In this document: positions 1 to 11,870 of the stretch, piece after piece
How positions within the stretch are numbered: the first letter of the stretch is position 1
How the letters are laid out: each line of letters begins with the position of its first letter
DNA from: Paracyclopina nana
Lineage: Eukaryota; Arthropoda; Copepoda; Cyclopoida; Cyclopettidae
Assembly: GCA_019096065.1 (NCBI GenBank)
Contig: JAGUCH010000002.1
Coordinates: 16,566,501 to 16,630,500 of the forward strand
Direction: 5' to 3'
Length of the DNA stretch: 64,000 bases
Made by a program: the position numbers and the translations under genes
Notes under the pieces: model-generated
What the model saw: the letters and a program-made list of their open reading frames with translations, nothing else
Told to the model about the DNA's origin: nothing
Databases searched by the model: none

Positions 1-1767
1 ACTCAAACTGATCTGAGACTGGTTTCAATTACAATTGAGAGAGTCAATCAGGAATGTATGTTTTTCAAATTGCATTTTTAATTATGCCCAGTTCATGTGA
101 CCCCTCAACTTTCAAGAGGGGAATCCACAAAAAATATTTTCTTCAGAAAAAGAGATAAAATCACAAAATGCTAATTAGCAGATCGATTTTGAAGTCCACT
201 CAAGTAATGAAAATAACAATTTCATCATATTTAATTATTACATTTTTGGGCATTTTATAGTAAAAATCAATTTTTTAATATGCAGTAAAAATGTAAATAA
301 AGCCAGGCTTGACATTTAAAAATGTTAATTTAGGTTATTAAAAAAAGGCAAACCTGCCCGAGAAAACGCTGCTCGGCCTCTAGCTCAACTCGTTTAGTGC
401 TTTACACATAAACAGCAGATTACCACAAGACAATTATGGGTGAGCACAATAACGTCGAATTTAGAGTTGTTTTTACGTCGAATGAGTGAGTCGCATTAGC
501 GTCGACATCGGGCATTCACTTAAGACGACACTTTTGTCATAGTTGTTTTAGGCCCTGATCATCTCGTAATTCAGCTTCAATTATGAGCGCCGTAACTTCG
601 ATCGCAATAACAAGCATAACACGTGTCGCCTGGTAATTTTACTGCGCTTTTTGTTGGTTTAATATTTAGCTTTTTTGCTGAAATTCTATCTTGCAAATTA
701 GGCAGCATTGTATGCGCAATTATAATTACGGAAAAAACCAACTTTTCCTTCTTTAAAAGTCATCAATATAGCTAAAATCAGTTTTAGAGGTTTGGTGAAT
801 TGCAATTTAAAAGTTGCTATGCTGATAATCCACCTCGTATTATGGTCAGCAGATGATCAACTATAATTCACCCCATAATAACAAATTGAAGCTGATGTAA
901 CGCTGGTAATATCGCCTGAATTACGGTCAGATGATCCATGCCTTAATCTCGACATCCGGGCATACAATAAAGTCGACAGGTTTGAACATGTTCTTTTAAT
1001 GTCGACACCGGACGCCTTAGCGTCGACAAAAGATATTTTTTTGTCAACACACATCAGCATTATAATAGGTTACTGCATATTTGACTGTTTTAGCATTTTT
1101 TTCATAGAGGAAGTAAAATCTTAGGCTAGGTTTACTTTTTTATTATAACTGATATTTTGGGAAAAAATATCTCAGAGAAATAATGAAAAAACAAGACTTT
1201 TTTAATGGAGCAGAATGGATTTTGTTACCAAAAGACTGAGTCCAAAGTCAGAATCTGAAAAATGATTTTACAATTTACCAAAATAGCTCCAAATTCTGTC
1301 TACGCTAAAGCATGGTTTGTCGACATAGAAGCATGAGGTGTCGACATTAATGCATGATGTGTCTATGCTAATATTACATTGGTATTTCGACACAAAAGCA
1401 ACTCTCACAAAAGTGTCGATGTAAAAACATCATGTAGTAAAAAAAATGTCGACATTAAAACATCTCTCGCAAAAGTGTCGACGCAAATGCAACTCTCGCA
1501 ATAGTGTCGTCGTTATTGATGGCGCCCACAATTATTGTTTAAGTACACATGAACAGGGCATTAGAGAAAGGTGAGAAAACGCACATTTTGCCTGGTTCTC
1601 GCCAATGAAATTAAGAGCACATTTTTGGTCACAGATCAAATGCTTGGCAAAGTTCATCTACAAAAAGAGCTACTTCAGTAGATGTCCCTTTCACTGTCCT
1701 TTCGGGGAAAAACGATCGTTGTTCAAAATCGTTCACCTACTACCATTGTTCACTTGTTTCTCCACAG
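1..1767. other. AT-rich non-coding DNA with scattered GTCGAC motifs
   Basis: No convincing gene is visible. From about 430 to 1520 the hexamer GTCGAC and near forms such as GTCGAA and GTCGAT recur irregularly, often before words like ATTAAAACAT or beside CTCTCGCAAAAGTG. This looks like a decayed tandem repeat. The short open frames here have no recognisable protein content. If the exon at 1768 belongs to a gene extending to the left, this stretch would be its last long intron; that is inference. Confidence 0.4.
1290..1520. repeat. degenerate GTCGAC-containing tandem repeat
   Basis: Units of roughly 20 to 60 bases carry a GTCGAC-like core followed by A-rich sequence. Two near repeats of CTCTCGCAAAAGTGTCGA lie near 1460 and 1495, with a related CTCTCACAAAAGTGTCGA form near 1400. 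Spacing is irregular, so the array is old or built from several unit types. Weaker GTCGAC motifs extend upstream to about 430. Confidence 0.45.
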
Positions 1768-1901
1768 GCTATGCCAAACCCTTTCTCATTCGGGTTCACA
1801 CAGATGATAAGGAAGGTAGATCTTCCCCAGCCGAGTCTTCTAATCGTGGCTTTTGCTTCAAATACGTGCAGCAACCCTGCAACTCAGCATTTGGAAAATG
1901 A
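1768..1901 (+). CDS. terminal exon A of a cysteine-motif (CUB-like) gene
   Basis: This is the first of four homologous exons. It follows a pyrimidine-rich tract ending CCACAG at 1767. It enters with two bases completing a codon (phase 1) and ends at TGA 1899-1901, giving about 43 residues. Landmarks are a KPF box, an RVHT box, and a C-terminal NRGFC...YVQQPC block with two cysteines. The block resembles the end of CUB-type domains in secreted arthropod proteins, but that is family resemblance from memory and not proven. There is no Met or signal peptide, so upstream exons must lie outside the window. Only 63 bases separate its stop from exon B, too little for an obvious poly(A) site. Confidence 0.65.
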
Positions 1902-1964
1902 TTTCATGGCTTGACCAGTTCACTCTGAAGCCATATTGTCTACTTTTTGCAATGCTTTTTTCAG

Positions 1965-2095
1965 GCTTCTCGAAACCTTTTAATGTCCGAGTACACACAA
2001 ATGCCGTTGAGGGCAGTTCATCTCCTGCAGAGTCGAATAATCGGGGTTTCTGCCTAAAGTTTGTGCAACAGCCCTGTACCGCATCTACTGGTTAG
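1965..2095 (+). CDS. terminal exon B, homologue of exon A
   Basis: The exon follows TTTTTTCAG at 1964, enters in the same phase as exon A and stops at TAG 2093-2095. It carries the same KPF, RVHT, NRGFC and VQQPC landmarks with different intervening residues, and its tail after the last cysteine is shorter. An AATAAA at about 2168-2173, some 75 bases after the stop, is a plausible poly(A) signal. Position and tail suggest B pairs with exon D, as A pairs with C. Confidence 0.65.
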
Positions 2096-2167
2096 ATGAA
2101 CGTGTCCACGTGTCATGTTACCACCCTTCTCATGTGTTCTATGTTATGTTGCGTGAGTGCGAATGTG

Positions 2168-2173
2168 AATAAA
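2168..2173 (+). terminator. candidate poly(A) signal after exon B
   Basis: A canonical AATAAA hexamer lies about 73 bases after the exon B stop codon and immediately before the minisatellite. Its placement fits 3' end formation for transcripts ending in exon B. Confidence 0.35.
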
Positions 2174-2189
2174 CTAGGAATGCCTAGTT

Positions 2190-3030
2190 GAAACATGACG
2201 TTTATCTACTAACTGAGACGTTCATCTAAAAACGCACCATTATTGGTGTCCATAAAACATTAACATTCTCATCTACGGAAGTTGATGATTTGCCTAGGTT
2301 GACGTTTATCTACTAACTCAGATGTTCATCTAATAACGCATCATTATTGGTGTCCATAAAACATAAACATTCTCATCTACGGAAGTTGATGATTTGCTTA
2401 CTCTGACGTTTATCTACTAACTCAGACGTTCATCTAATAACGCATCATTATTGGTGTCCATAAAACATAAACATTCTCATCTACGGAAATTGATGATTTG
2501 CTTAGGTTGACGTTTATCTACTAACACAGACGTTCATCTAATAACGCACCATTATTAGTGTCGAGGAACCATCTACATTCTCATCTACGAATGTTGATGA
2601 CACTCATATTGGTGTCAACATTCATATGCCTATGTATAAGTTGACGTTCATCTACTAACGCAGACTTTCATCTAATAATACACCATTATTAGTGTTGAGG
2701 AACCATCAACATTCTCATCTACGAATGTTGATGACACTCATATTGGTGTCAACATTCATATGCCTGCATATAAGTTGACGTTTATCTACTAACGCAGACG
2801 TTCATCTAATAACGCACCATTGTTGGCGTCTGCAAACGTTGATGACACTGAAGTGGACATTCATTCAAGTTGACATTTATCTACTAGTGTTGTCGTTTAT
2901 CTACTACAATAGTGTCTATACATCTCTGCTTAATGATAATCATGGTGTATTCCAATATTGACGTTTGCCTAATGCTGTACACGTTCATCTACAAACGTTG
3001 ACGTTTATCTACTAACGCAGACAGTGGTCG
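2190..3030. repeat. minisatellite, 104-bp then 134-bp units
   Basis: The word TGACGTTTATCTACTAAC starts near-identical units at about 2196, 2300, 2404 and 2508 (period 104), then at 2642 and 2776 (period 134). The longer units gain a segment containing ACACTCATATTGGTGTC. From about 2875 the array decays into isolated TGACGTTTATCTACTA copies. The array lies between the two exon doublets (A-B and C-D). Confidence 0.75.
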
Positions 3031-3167
3031 TATGAACTGATCATAGATCATCGAATGTAAATAGTAGACGAGTGAGCCCAAGGACATATAGAGACACTGA
3101 TGACACGTACGCTCAGCGATTCTTACCACTCTGTATCTATGGACCTCTGATGTACGTTCTTCCACAG

Positions 3168-3301
3168 GCTATTCCAAACCCTTCAACATTCGGGTGCGCA
3201 CAAACGCCCTTGAAGGTAGCTCTTCCCCAGCTGAGACTAACAACCGAGGATTTTGCCTGCAATACGTGCAGCAACCCTGCAACTCAGCAATTGGAAAATG
3301 A
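3168..3301 (+). CDS. terminal exon C, homologue of exon A
   Basis: The exon follows CTTCCACAG at 3167, enters with two bases of a split codon and ends at TGA 3299-3301. It has the same length as exon A (134 bases), and the nucleotide sequence through the stop (TTGGAAAATGATTTCATG) matches A closely. The KPF, NRGFC and YVQQPC landmarks are kept; the second box reads RVRT here. The homologous frame has no Met at its start; an ATG-led open frame at 3072-3323 covers the same bases in another frame and is not the real one. Confidence 0.65.
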
Positions 3302-3369
3302 TTTCATGATGCATCGCTTTTAACATTTAAAAGCAGTCTGTCTTAATTGTTATGATGATATTCTTTCAG

Positions 3370-3503
3370 GCTATGCAAAACCTTTTGTTATCGGGGTGCA
3401 CACTGATGCCACTGAGGGCAGTTTTTCTCCTGCAGACACCAGAAATAGAGGCTTCTGCCTCAAGTATATTCAACAGCCCTGCAACCCTTTTGCCAAGGGC
3501 TAG
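3370..3503 (+). CDS. terminal exon D, homologue of exon B
   Basis: The exon follows TTCTTTCAG at 3369, 68 bases after the stop of exon C, and ends at TAG 3501-3503. It keeps KPF, GVHT, NRGFC and YIQQPC. It is the most diverged copy around the second box (IGV where others have IRV), but no disabling change is visible. No AATAAA was seen close downstream; A-rich ATAATAATAGCC near 3598 is a weak alternative. Confidence 0.6.
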
Positions 3504-4581
3504 AATGAACTGTGCTTTTCTTTTTCTTTTACTTATGCCCTTCAATATAGACCAATCATTATCTTCTTCAAGTATGAATAATGTGTATGAAAATATAATA
3601 ATAGCCAATTGAAATTGTTACTTCTACCTTTAGTATTTGCAAAATGGACTTTTGACAGCTGGAGCACATTTCCCAGCTGTCACAATGGAAATGTCACTCC
3701 TTTGAAAACCTTTACTTACCTCTTCATTCATGAGTTCATTCCAAGCCAAAAAAAAGGGAACCTTCTGTCACAATGCAGTGAGTGCTTTTTCCAATGCACA
3801 TTTGTTTGCCATCCAAAAAAGTGGTTAAATCCAAATGGTTGATGTGGACATTGCAAAAATAGCCAAAAGTCACTCTTTCAGGCATCCTTTGCTTAATTTC
3901 CCCAATTGAAGAATTGAAGCCTCATCATTGGTGAATTAAAGGCATTTTTTTGGCTTGTTCAGTTTGTTTTGATGGAGGTGAGATAGGTCTTCAATTTTTT
4001 ATCGAATTTCCCCCCTGATCCTTTACTTCCTGGGCTGGGTGTCAGTCTGATTGGCGCCATCAGTGAAATTACATGTCAAAAAATGTCTGACAGGGTTCCC
4101 AATATTATATTACATGCCTTTTTTGCTCATACCATAATTGTAAACACCACCATGAGAATTTTTGGTAGACAGCAATTAAAACCAATTATGTTATATGTAG
4201 TTCAACATACAAACTGTTAAAAAACTCCATCATTACACTAATATGAAACAGAGATGTAATGCGATTATTGCGTGCTCTAAAATGACATGAGACAATTGGA
4301 AAAATGTCTCCTTTTCTGGCACATCAAATCCCCCTGATGGGGCACACTGAGGGGAAAATCCTTCAAAAAGTAGGCTTCACAGTGTGAGGGAATAGTTAAA
4401 CATTTGCCACCCACAGTGAACTATTTTTCCCTCCAGATAAAATACTCTGCAAAACTGGATTGGCAACAACCTCAAATCTTTTCTATTACAAAATGCTCAT
4501 ATTATTCACCAGTTATCACAACTGGTTGCGTGACTCCATTGAAACAATTTGCGTCAATTCCCAACTCATTTTGCATGGTGA

Positions 4582-4975
4582 GGGCCATCCCATATTCGAA
4601 CTTTAAGTCAAGTTACCTTGCTGATAAAGTAACCCCACTTGATTAGTTATATTCAGCTCACTCAAGCCAAGTTCAGTTGGTTTCAGCGAAGTTAAGCTAG
4701 CTGCTATGCTGACACACCAACACATTTAATATCAACAGCCGATGAGCTAACTTAGCTATTCGCTATCAAGCAAGCTTCACTTGCTTTGCATCTTCGAATA
4801 CTTTTTTGTAAGCAAGTTAAGTTCGGCAACTTTACTTAACTTTGCAAGCAAGCGAGTGCAAATCAAAATTAAGCGAAATTAGGATCTGCCTACATAAATA
4901 GCTGAGAATGAAACTGAACTAAGCGTAACTTTGTTCCTAACTTAACTTGTCTAACCAGTCGCTATGGGAACGCCC
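4582..4975 (-). repeat. family A inverted-repeat element, copy 1
   Basis: The element opens with GGGCCATCCCATATTCGAA and closes with CTATGGGAACGCCCC. The ends are inverted versions of the consensus GGGCGWTCCCATATT. The ~360-bp interior is full of AAGTTAAG, AGCTAAG and GCAAGC words, with blocks such as GATGAGCTAACTTAGCT and CCAACACATTTAATATCA that recur in every copy. There is no coding capacity, so this is a MITE-like non-autonomous element. Strand is set so that the + form starts GGGCGTTCCCATATTGACTGG. Confidence 0.8.
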
Positions 4976-5394
4976 CATGAAGCCAAAAAGTTTCGTTTTT
5001 TCTCAGCTAATTGCGCTGCACTCACAACAACCACGTGGTTTGGTCAAAACAAACACATGCATGAATGAATGGGCACGCGTGATTTTCCCACCGAAAAAAG
5101 TGTTGCCAGTTACGTTGGCCTTCAAAAGTGCGTGACCGTGCCGACAATTTTAAGGTGCAACAATGACGGTCAACATTGACACGATTTTGAGGCCGAGAAC
5201 GTGACCCGCAAGATTTCGTGAGTGCATCACCCTACATTCGTTTTTCCCTAGTCTTCTTCACGTGTGCCATTCATTTGCTATTGAATTGGTTATTAAGGCT
5301 TAACTTGACTTAAGTGTTTTTCCATCAGCTGACAATATCCCGCCAGATGTCTAGCAAAAATGCTAAATTCAATCCATTTTTTGGCATTAATTGT

Positions 5395-5530
5395 AATTAT
5401 TTATTTCGAGCTGGGGCACGCAAAGTAGGGTCATGAAATAGCTGAGCGAGGATTTTAAAATGGGGAAAACTCGAGTACAGCTTTACTAGCCCGAGCCTGC
5501 GAGGGCTGTAATTGTAATTGTACAATGAGG
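5395..5530 (+). repeat. dispersed repeat F, copy 1
   Basis: Two blocks recur near 55,793-55,900. TTTATTTCGAGCTGGG is in the same orientation there, while the segment CTCGAGTACAGCTTTACTAG ending GCGAGGGCTGTAATTG is inverted. The block CATGAAATAGCTGAG (about 5434) is also found near 56,170. Extent and class are unknown. Confidence 0.5.
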
Positions 5531-6017
5531 TTGTCATAAGAAATATTGAACAAAATATTTTTGTGACTATTGTTGAAGAAACAAAATGGCTGGAAATTAA
5601 GTTATCTTGCTCTGATTAATGGCAGCCCGATAAGAGTTTGTCGGTTTCGTATTAGTCCATCATGGCTTAATGAAGTCTTCTCCTCTTGTCGGTGTGCAGC
5701 AGCAGCAGAAGAAATAATAATGATGGTTTTGTGTAGTTACCTTATCGATTTACCTTGTCAGTCTCCATCTGGCTGCTCAGTGATGTATGAGGTCGTGACT
5801 CGAGCCCTAACGGAGCCTATTGATTTTTGTCAACAAACTGCTATATATGCCAGCTCTCTAGAAATTGCAAAATGCATTCAACGAAGCCAATGACAAAGTT
5901 TATGTTTTTGAAAAAAATAAAAAAATCAGGCCAAACATTTTTAATCAATGTTTAATTTAAGTATTGTTTGATCTGCAGTTCCTAGCTGTTTGCAGCGAAA
6001 ATTGCTAAAAATTGATA

Positions 6018-6125
6018 CACATTTGTATCATAACAATAACAATGATGTAGAGCGATCCTAGCGGCATTTTGGTGCAACAGCTGGGATTTTCGGCTGACAC
6101 TGCTCAAGATAAAAACTGAGTTGGC
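6018..6125 (+). repeat. dispersed repeat G, copy 1
   Basis: The segment containing ATCATAACAATAACAATGA, GCGATCCTAGCGGC, CAGCTGGGATTTTC and GCTGACACTGCT is found inverted near 45,545-45,655. A shorter, more diverged form is present near 54,766-54,845. It has no coding content. Confidence 0.55.
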
Positions 6126-7414
6126 GCGTTTATACAACTTAAGTAATAATTTGATAAAATGACCCAAGGAAGTAAGTGTCCTCAAAACTATAAAAAAAAT
6201 TACTTCATGATAAAAATTGATTGAAAAAGTGATTGTAGAACTTAACTAACTGATTGTTATTGTCCTGATGCTAAGCTAAAAAAATTAAAGTAACCATTAA
6301 CAATGACTACTAGCCCTAAAAAATGGACTAGACTCATCAAAATGAAACTTGAATTTTAGCTCAACTCCTAAGTGTTTCTCCAAAATTGTGGGTAGATGGT
6401 TTGTCTTTATGATGATACTGTTGTCTATAGAAAAACTGGGTTGAATTTGAGCAGGGCCAGAAATTAGCTTCCATGGCACCCTTTTAAGCTGGCTTATTCA
6501 TGCCTGTTTCAAAGCTGTCATCATGCATCAGCTTTATGCTTTTCCACGCCTGTAAAGGAGCAGATGTACCCCATATATAATGTGATCATCTTGGTGATAT
6601 CTTTGCTACGCTCTCTCCTCAAATCAGCCATGCTCCAAATATGGTAACAGCCCAAACTGATCAGCTGCACCATCTGAAAATCAAAATCTTGCCAGGCCAC
6701 GCCCCCTGGCGCCACTTGAGCACATTTTTGCAGAGCCAGGAATATACTACATGTCTTTAACTACTAAACCATATCTTGAGGCAAACCACATAATTGTGTG
6801 TACATGTGGTATTAGGAGGAGGAGGAACCTATTTGGGAAAAATGAGATCTTTCCTATTCTGGACTAAATAACAGAGACATTTTCTTCTTGACCCAATATA
6901 TTCGAGGCAGCTCCAGGCTACTTTTGGGAAATGTCACAAATGTGGCCAACAACATAACTTTGAATGACAACGGCCAACAGCAAAAAATATCATATTTGAA
7001 GGGGGGAGCAAAATGTCATGGACTGCAACCTTGAAGCTGCCTTCAAAAATAGCATTTTTTGCAAATAAAAAGAAAGCAAAAAATAAATGAAAAGAGTCTG
7101 ATAAAGTGAACTGAAAATGAGAGTCTGGTCCACAAAAAAATGAACTGATCAAAGTGTGTATGACATAGTATGAAATACAAAGCTTTTTCTATAGCTGCAA
7201 GAGCATGAATATTCATGAGTAATTTTCACATTTCACAAAGCGAAGTAAAAGTGGATGCCATTTTTTTACAGGAATTCTTTTGTTAGCACAATGCGAGACA
7301 CACGTAGTGGCCATTTTGGTAAGAAGCAACAACAACAAAGTTTATGAATGTTTTCTAGTTTCTACAGCAATATGCTATGTAGTGGGAGAATTTTTTTTTT
7401 TTGAAGGCATTATG

Positions 7415-7808
7415 GGGCGTTCCCATAAAGACTGGTTAGTCAAGTGAAGTTAGGAACAAAGCTACGCTTAATTCAGTTTCATTCTCAGATATTTATGTTG
7501 GTATTTCTTAACTTCGCTTAATTTGGATTTGCACTCGCTTGCTTGCAAAGTTAAGTTAAGTTGCCGAACTTAACTTGCTTACAAAAAAGTATTCGAAGAT
7601 ATGTAGCAAGTGAAGCTTGCTCGATAGCGAATAGCTAAGTTAGCTCATCGGCTGTTGATATTAAATGTGTTGGCGTGTCAGCATATCAGCTAACGTAACT
7701 TAGCTAAAAACAACTGAGCTTGGCTTGAGCAAGCTGAACTTAACTAATCAAGTAAGGTTACTGTATCAGCAAGGTAACTTGACTAAAAATTCCAATATGG
7801 GATCGCCC
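7415..7808 (+). repeat. family A inverted-repeat element, copy 2
   Basis: It starts GGGCGTTCCCATAAAGACTGG and ends CCAATATGGGATCGCCC. It is the reverse orientation of copy 1 and close to it in sequence (for example TTCGAAGAT in the middle and TCGATAGCGAATAGC), so copies 1 and 2 form an inverted pair about 2.4 kb apart. Confidence 0.8.
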
Positions 7809-9401
7809 TTGTGATTATGCATGCACTAAACTCTCACCCAAAGCAGCTTTGGCAGAAGGAGGGCCTACTAGGAAAATGACTCCATTATGTTCATGAGCAT
7901 TTTTTCCTGCTGCCAGCCAAAAAGCCATAAAAAAGGGCTGAACCTGGACACAGATTATCATGTGTACCAGTTGGGCATTCGGTTATCAGCAGTGATCTAG
8001 AAAATGTTTGTTTTCAAGTACCTAAAATAATTATGATCAAAATAGGCCTCAAGGAAAAGCTTTGTTCACCTGAGGCAAAATGAGCAACAATTTTGCAAAA
8101 CTATGGAATAAAACTAGCAAATTTGATTATGTATATCAAACAAAAAAATTCTAAGCAATTGGCAATTTTAAGTAATTTCTTATTAATATTTTGATAAAAT
8201 ATTGAGCCTGAATATAGAAATTAATCACTAGGTTCTATGTGCATAAAAAGCTGTCAGATCTTTCTGTGTAGACTTTAGGTCTTTTATAGTGCATAATTGA
8301 GTTTTGCATCACCTTTTTTGTTGAGCCCATGATTCGGGCCATTAATTTTAGTGTCCAGTAAAAGTAGCAGGGAGGAAGCTGCTGTTTGTATATTTAGGGA
8401 ATCACTATAGTGCTTTTTTATTGAGGCAAATCCAATATTTGTTTACTTTTTAATGGCTATTGCTATAGTAAAAATATTTATAGCCCTACTCTTTGCAGAG
8501 AGATCGACACAATGGGTAATTAGAGTCGTGGTATGCAAATATTTTGAAATGGCACAATTAAGGGGAGATCATGAATTTCACATGAATTTTCAGGGTGAGA
8601 AACACACCCCTAAAATGCCATTATGCTGTCACCTTATCACCTCAAACTCAGCTTGAGGCCTGAAAAAAAGTGGTACAGCACTTCTTGTAACATACAAAAT
8701 TGCATTTCAGAATGCTAAAGATGAGTGGGGCTTTTAAAAGGATTTTCATCTGATGGAAGCAAAAAGGCAAAAGATTGAAAGTTGAGGTAAGAACAATGAA
8801 TAGCATACCTCAATTCATTTTGACCCACCAACAGCTGAGAGACGTTCTAACCCAGACAAGAAAAAAATCTCAATAGACAATATACAATATAATATTCTAT
8901 ATGAAATTAGAAATAAATTATAAAGTTAATAATGATAAGCTTAAATATAAAATTAGTATCACAAAAACTTTGTTAAGGCATTTTTTTAATGTTCGATGCT
9001 TATATTTTAAATCTAGCCAGTGTTTATAGATTTTTTAACATTTTTTCACCAACTTTGTGCTAGCTGTGCTGCAACAGAAAATCCTAACTCACTCTCCAGC
9101 AATTTTGCCTTGTTTTTCACATAAATATTTGGGTAAAATATTAGCCATTTCATGCAGATGAACACCGCAGCCTAAATGTACTCATTTCAGCAGAAAATGT
9201 TAACTAGCAAGTTGTGTACGTCCCCTGATGGCCCGTTATGCATCAGTTCGTCTTAGGCTGGAATGTCTCATCGCATCATCATCGCCAGCACTTGCTTGAA
9301 TGTGAGTTGAAGCCATTTTGCATACACTTATCATGGGCCAACAGAGATTTTCTCCATCAACAGCAATAATATTTTCTCTTCTTTGAAAAATGCAGACTTT
9401 A

Positions 9402-9795
9402 GGGCGTTCCCATGTATTGACTAGTTAGTCAAGTTAAGTTAGGAAAAAAGTTACGCTTAGCTTAGCTCTGTTCTCATATACTTATGTAGGTACATCCTAA
9501 CTTGTATTAATTTTATGCAGTGTTGCCTTGCTTGCTAAGTTAAGTTAAGTTGCGGAACTGAACTCTGCTGCAAAAAAGTGTTCTCAGATTAGCAACTGAA
9601 GCTTGCTCAGATGAGATAAGCTAAGTTAGCTCATCAAACGCTGATATCAATTGAGTTAGCACATCAGCATAGCAGCCGCCTTAACTTGGCTTAAACCAAC
9701 TGAACTTGGCTCGAACAAGCTAAACTTAACTAATCAAGTAAGGTTGCTGTTTAAGCCAGGTAACTAGACTAAAAAATGGAATATGGGACCACACT
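9402..9795 (+). repeat. family A inverted-repeat element, copy 3
   Basis: It starts GGGCGTTCCCATGTATTGAC. Its right end has decayed to ATATGGGACCACACT. The interior carries TGCAGTGTTGCCTTGCTTGC and CTGCTGCAAAAAAGTGTTC, shared specifically with copy 4, so these two form a subfamily. Confidence 0.75.
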
Positions 9796-11471
9796 AGATT
9801 TTCCAAAGTCTGAATGACATCCAGCAAGCTGAGCATTAATCGACAAGGCTCACATACAATAATTAACAGCGATAAATGCATCTGATTAATTTTGAAATAT
9901 CATCCACAAAAACTGGTTCCTTCTTCGCGCACAATTAATGATGTGGCAACGTGAAGTTGTCTTGGGAATGAAAATGTGTCGAGCCGAATTAGAAATATCA
10001 CTACTACTTCTATATGGACGGCTTTTTTGCTCAATTTAAGCTGTATTCATCTGCATCTAGTGGCAGATATTTTAGCAAAATATTGGCGAGAAAAATCTGT
10101 CAATATTGCTCGGGTGCGAAATTGAATTTTCTTTTGCTGCACGGCTAGCCTGATTTTGGTGCAAAAATGTGAAAAAGTCAACTAAATATGTTTTGTGCAA
10201 CATTTTTTTGTGCACATTTTTCCATATTTTGTGGGGTATTTAAACGAGGCATTAGGGTGGCAGAAAATGAAGTGCAATAAGATTGTTGGGTGCTCCATTT
10301 TTTTGATAATTGGGTATGATGTGAAAATGGTTTAAATGTGAAATGACGACGACATGGCTGAAGAAGTAACATGACTTGACATACCATGGTATGGCCCGTT
10401 ATTACATGTGCATATCTTCAACACTGTGGGATGTTGCTCATCTGAGTGGGACCCCTGGTGAGGTGGCCAGAATGATGAAGAGAACAAGGAATTCAGGCAG
10501 AGAAAGTCTTGCTAAAGAAATGATCAAGATTTTTACTCAGCTCAATGCAGAGGAGAGCAGCAAAGTTGTGTGAGCTTATCAAAGTTAAAGCGAGGCTCTG
10601 CTCATCTGCACGGTGTGGCCGATATTTTGCACAAATATTGGTGGGAAAAATAAGTCAGAAATGCTTGGAAGTGTGATAGGATTATCTGGTGCTGCACGGT
10701 GAGCCTGATTATGGTACAAAAATGCGAAAAATGCATAAAAACTAACTTGCATTCGGTATTTTTTTGGCGTTTTGAGACAGTATTGATTAGAAGTTGTATA
10801 TTAGTATAAAATTGTAAAAATGTTACAATGATATCTTTGTACGATGATTAGCCTCACTTGACTTAAATCCTCGATGGAGAATGACCCCAAATCAAAGTAA
10901 AAGCAACAGAATGAGCCAATAACACATCATTATCAATGACTCTTCATGTTGGTTTTAATTAGAAAGTTCTGTTAATAAATATTTATTGAATTTGATACAA
11001 GAAAATAAATTATCCAATTCAGGCTGCTACAAGCATGAAAATATACTTAAACTATAAGACACATTTAGTTTAACAACTTATTTATCCAAATAACAAACAG
11101 AAACAAACTGAAAGCGTTTGAATATGATTTCTTGCCCATTTCACAGTAGGTTTTTTCTATATGGCTACGCTAGCTAGTTAGCCGATCAGGTCATGCAGAA
11201 TAAAGAGGTTATCTGGCCATTACATCACAATGGCCTTTTGCATTCCCGACCAGATTAACCGTGAGATGGAGATTTGAACGGATGATGATGCTTTCATACT
11301 CGGAACACCAAATCGAAAAACTGGAGCAGAAGTCAAGTCAACCTCCATCTTTTAACCAATTTTGGGAGATAGAATTTTTGCTTTAGGCTCTCTTCAATCA
11401 CTGTATACACACAATTGCAGTACATAATTTAACAGTACTGTTATACAGGAATGAGTTAAGAGAAAATTAAA

Positions 11472-11870
11472 GTGCGATCCCATAATCAAATGTTTAGTCA
11501 AGTTACCTTGCTAAAATAGTAACCTTACTTGATTAGCTAAGTTCAGCTTGTTCGAGCCAAGTTCAGTTGGTTTTAGCCAAGTTAAGGTGGCTGCTATGCT
11601 GACGTGCTAACACATATGACTTCAGCTCAGCCGATGAGCTAACTTAGCTTATCTGAATTGAGCAAGCTTCAGTTGCTAATCTGAGAACACTTTTTTGCAG
11701 CAGAGTTCAGTTCCACTGCAACTTAGCTTAACTTAGCAAGCAAGGCAACACTGCATAAAATTAATACAAGTTAGGATGTTCCTACATGAATAACTGAGAG
11801 CAGGGACAGAACTAAGCTTAACTTTTTCCCAACTTAACTTGACTAACTAGTCAATATATGGGAACGCCCT
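11472..11870 (-). repeat. family A inverted-repeat element, copy 4
   Basis: The left end is GTGCGATCCCATAATCAAA and the right end is TATATGGGAACGCCCT. It is the inverse of copy 3 and shares its diagnostic internal blocks. It ends about 170 bp before the LTR element; no target duplication could be assigned by eye. Confidence 0.8.

Noticed and set aside
2190-3030. CRISPR-like array
   Set aside because: The whole unit repeats with no unique spacers, and the context is eukaryotic; it is a minisatellite.
3072-3323. 83-residue ATG-led frame over exon C
   Set aside because: It is in a different frame from the one conserved among exons A-D.
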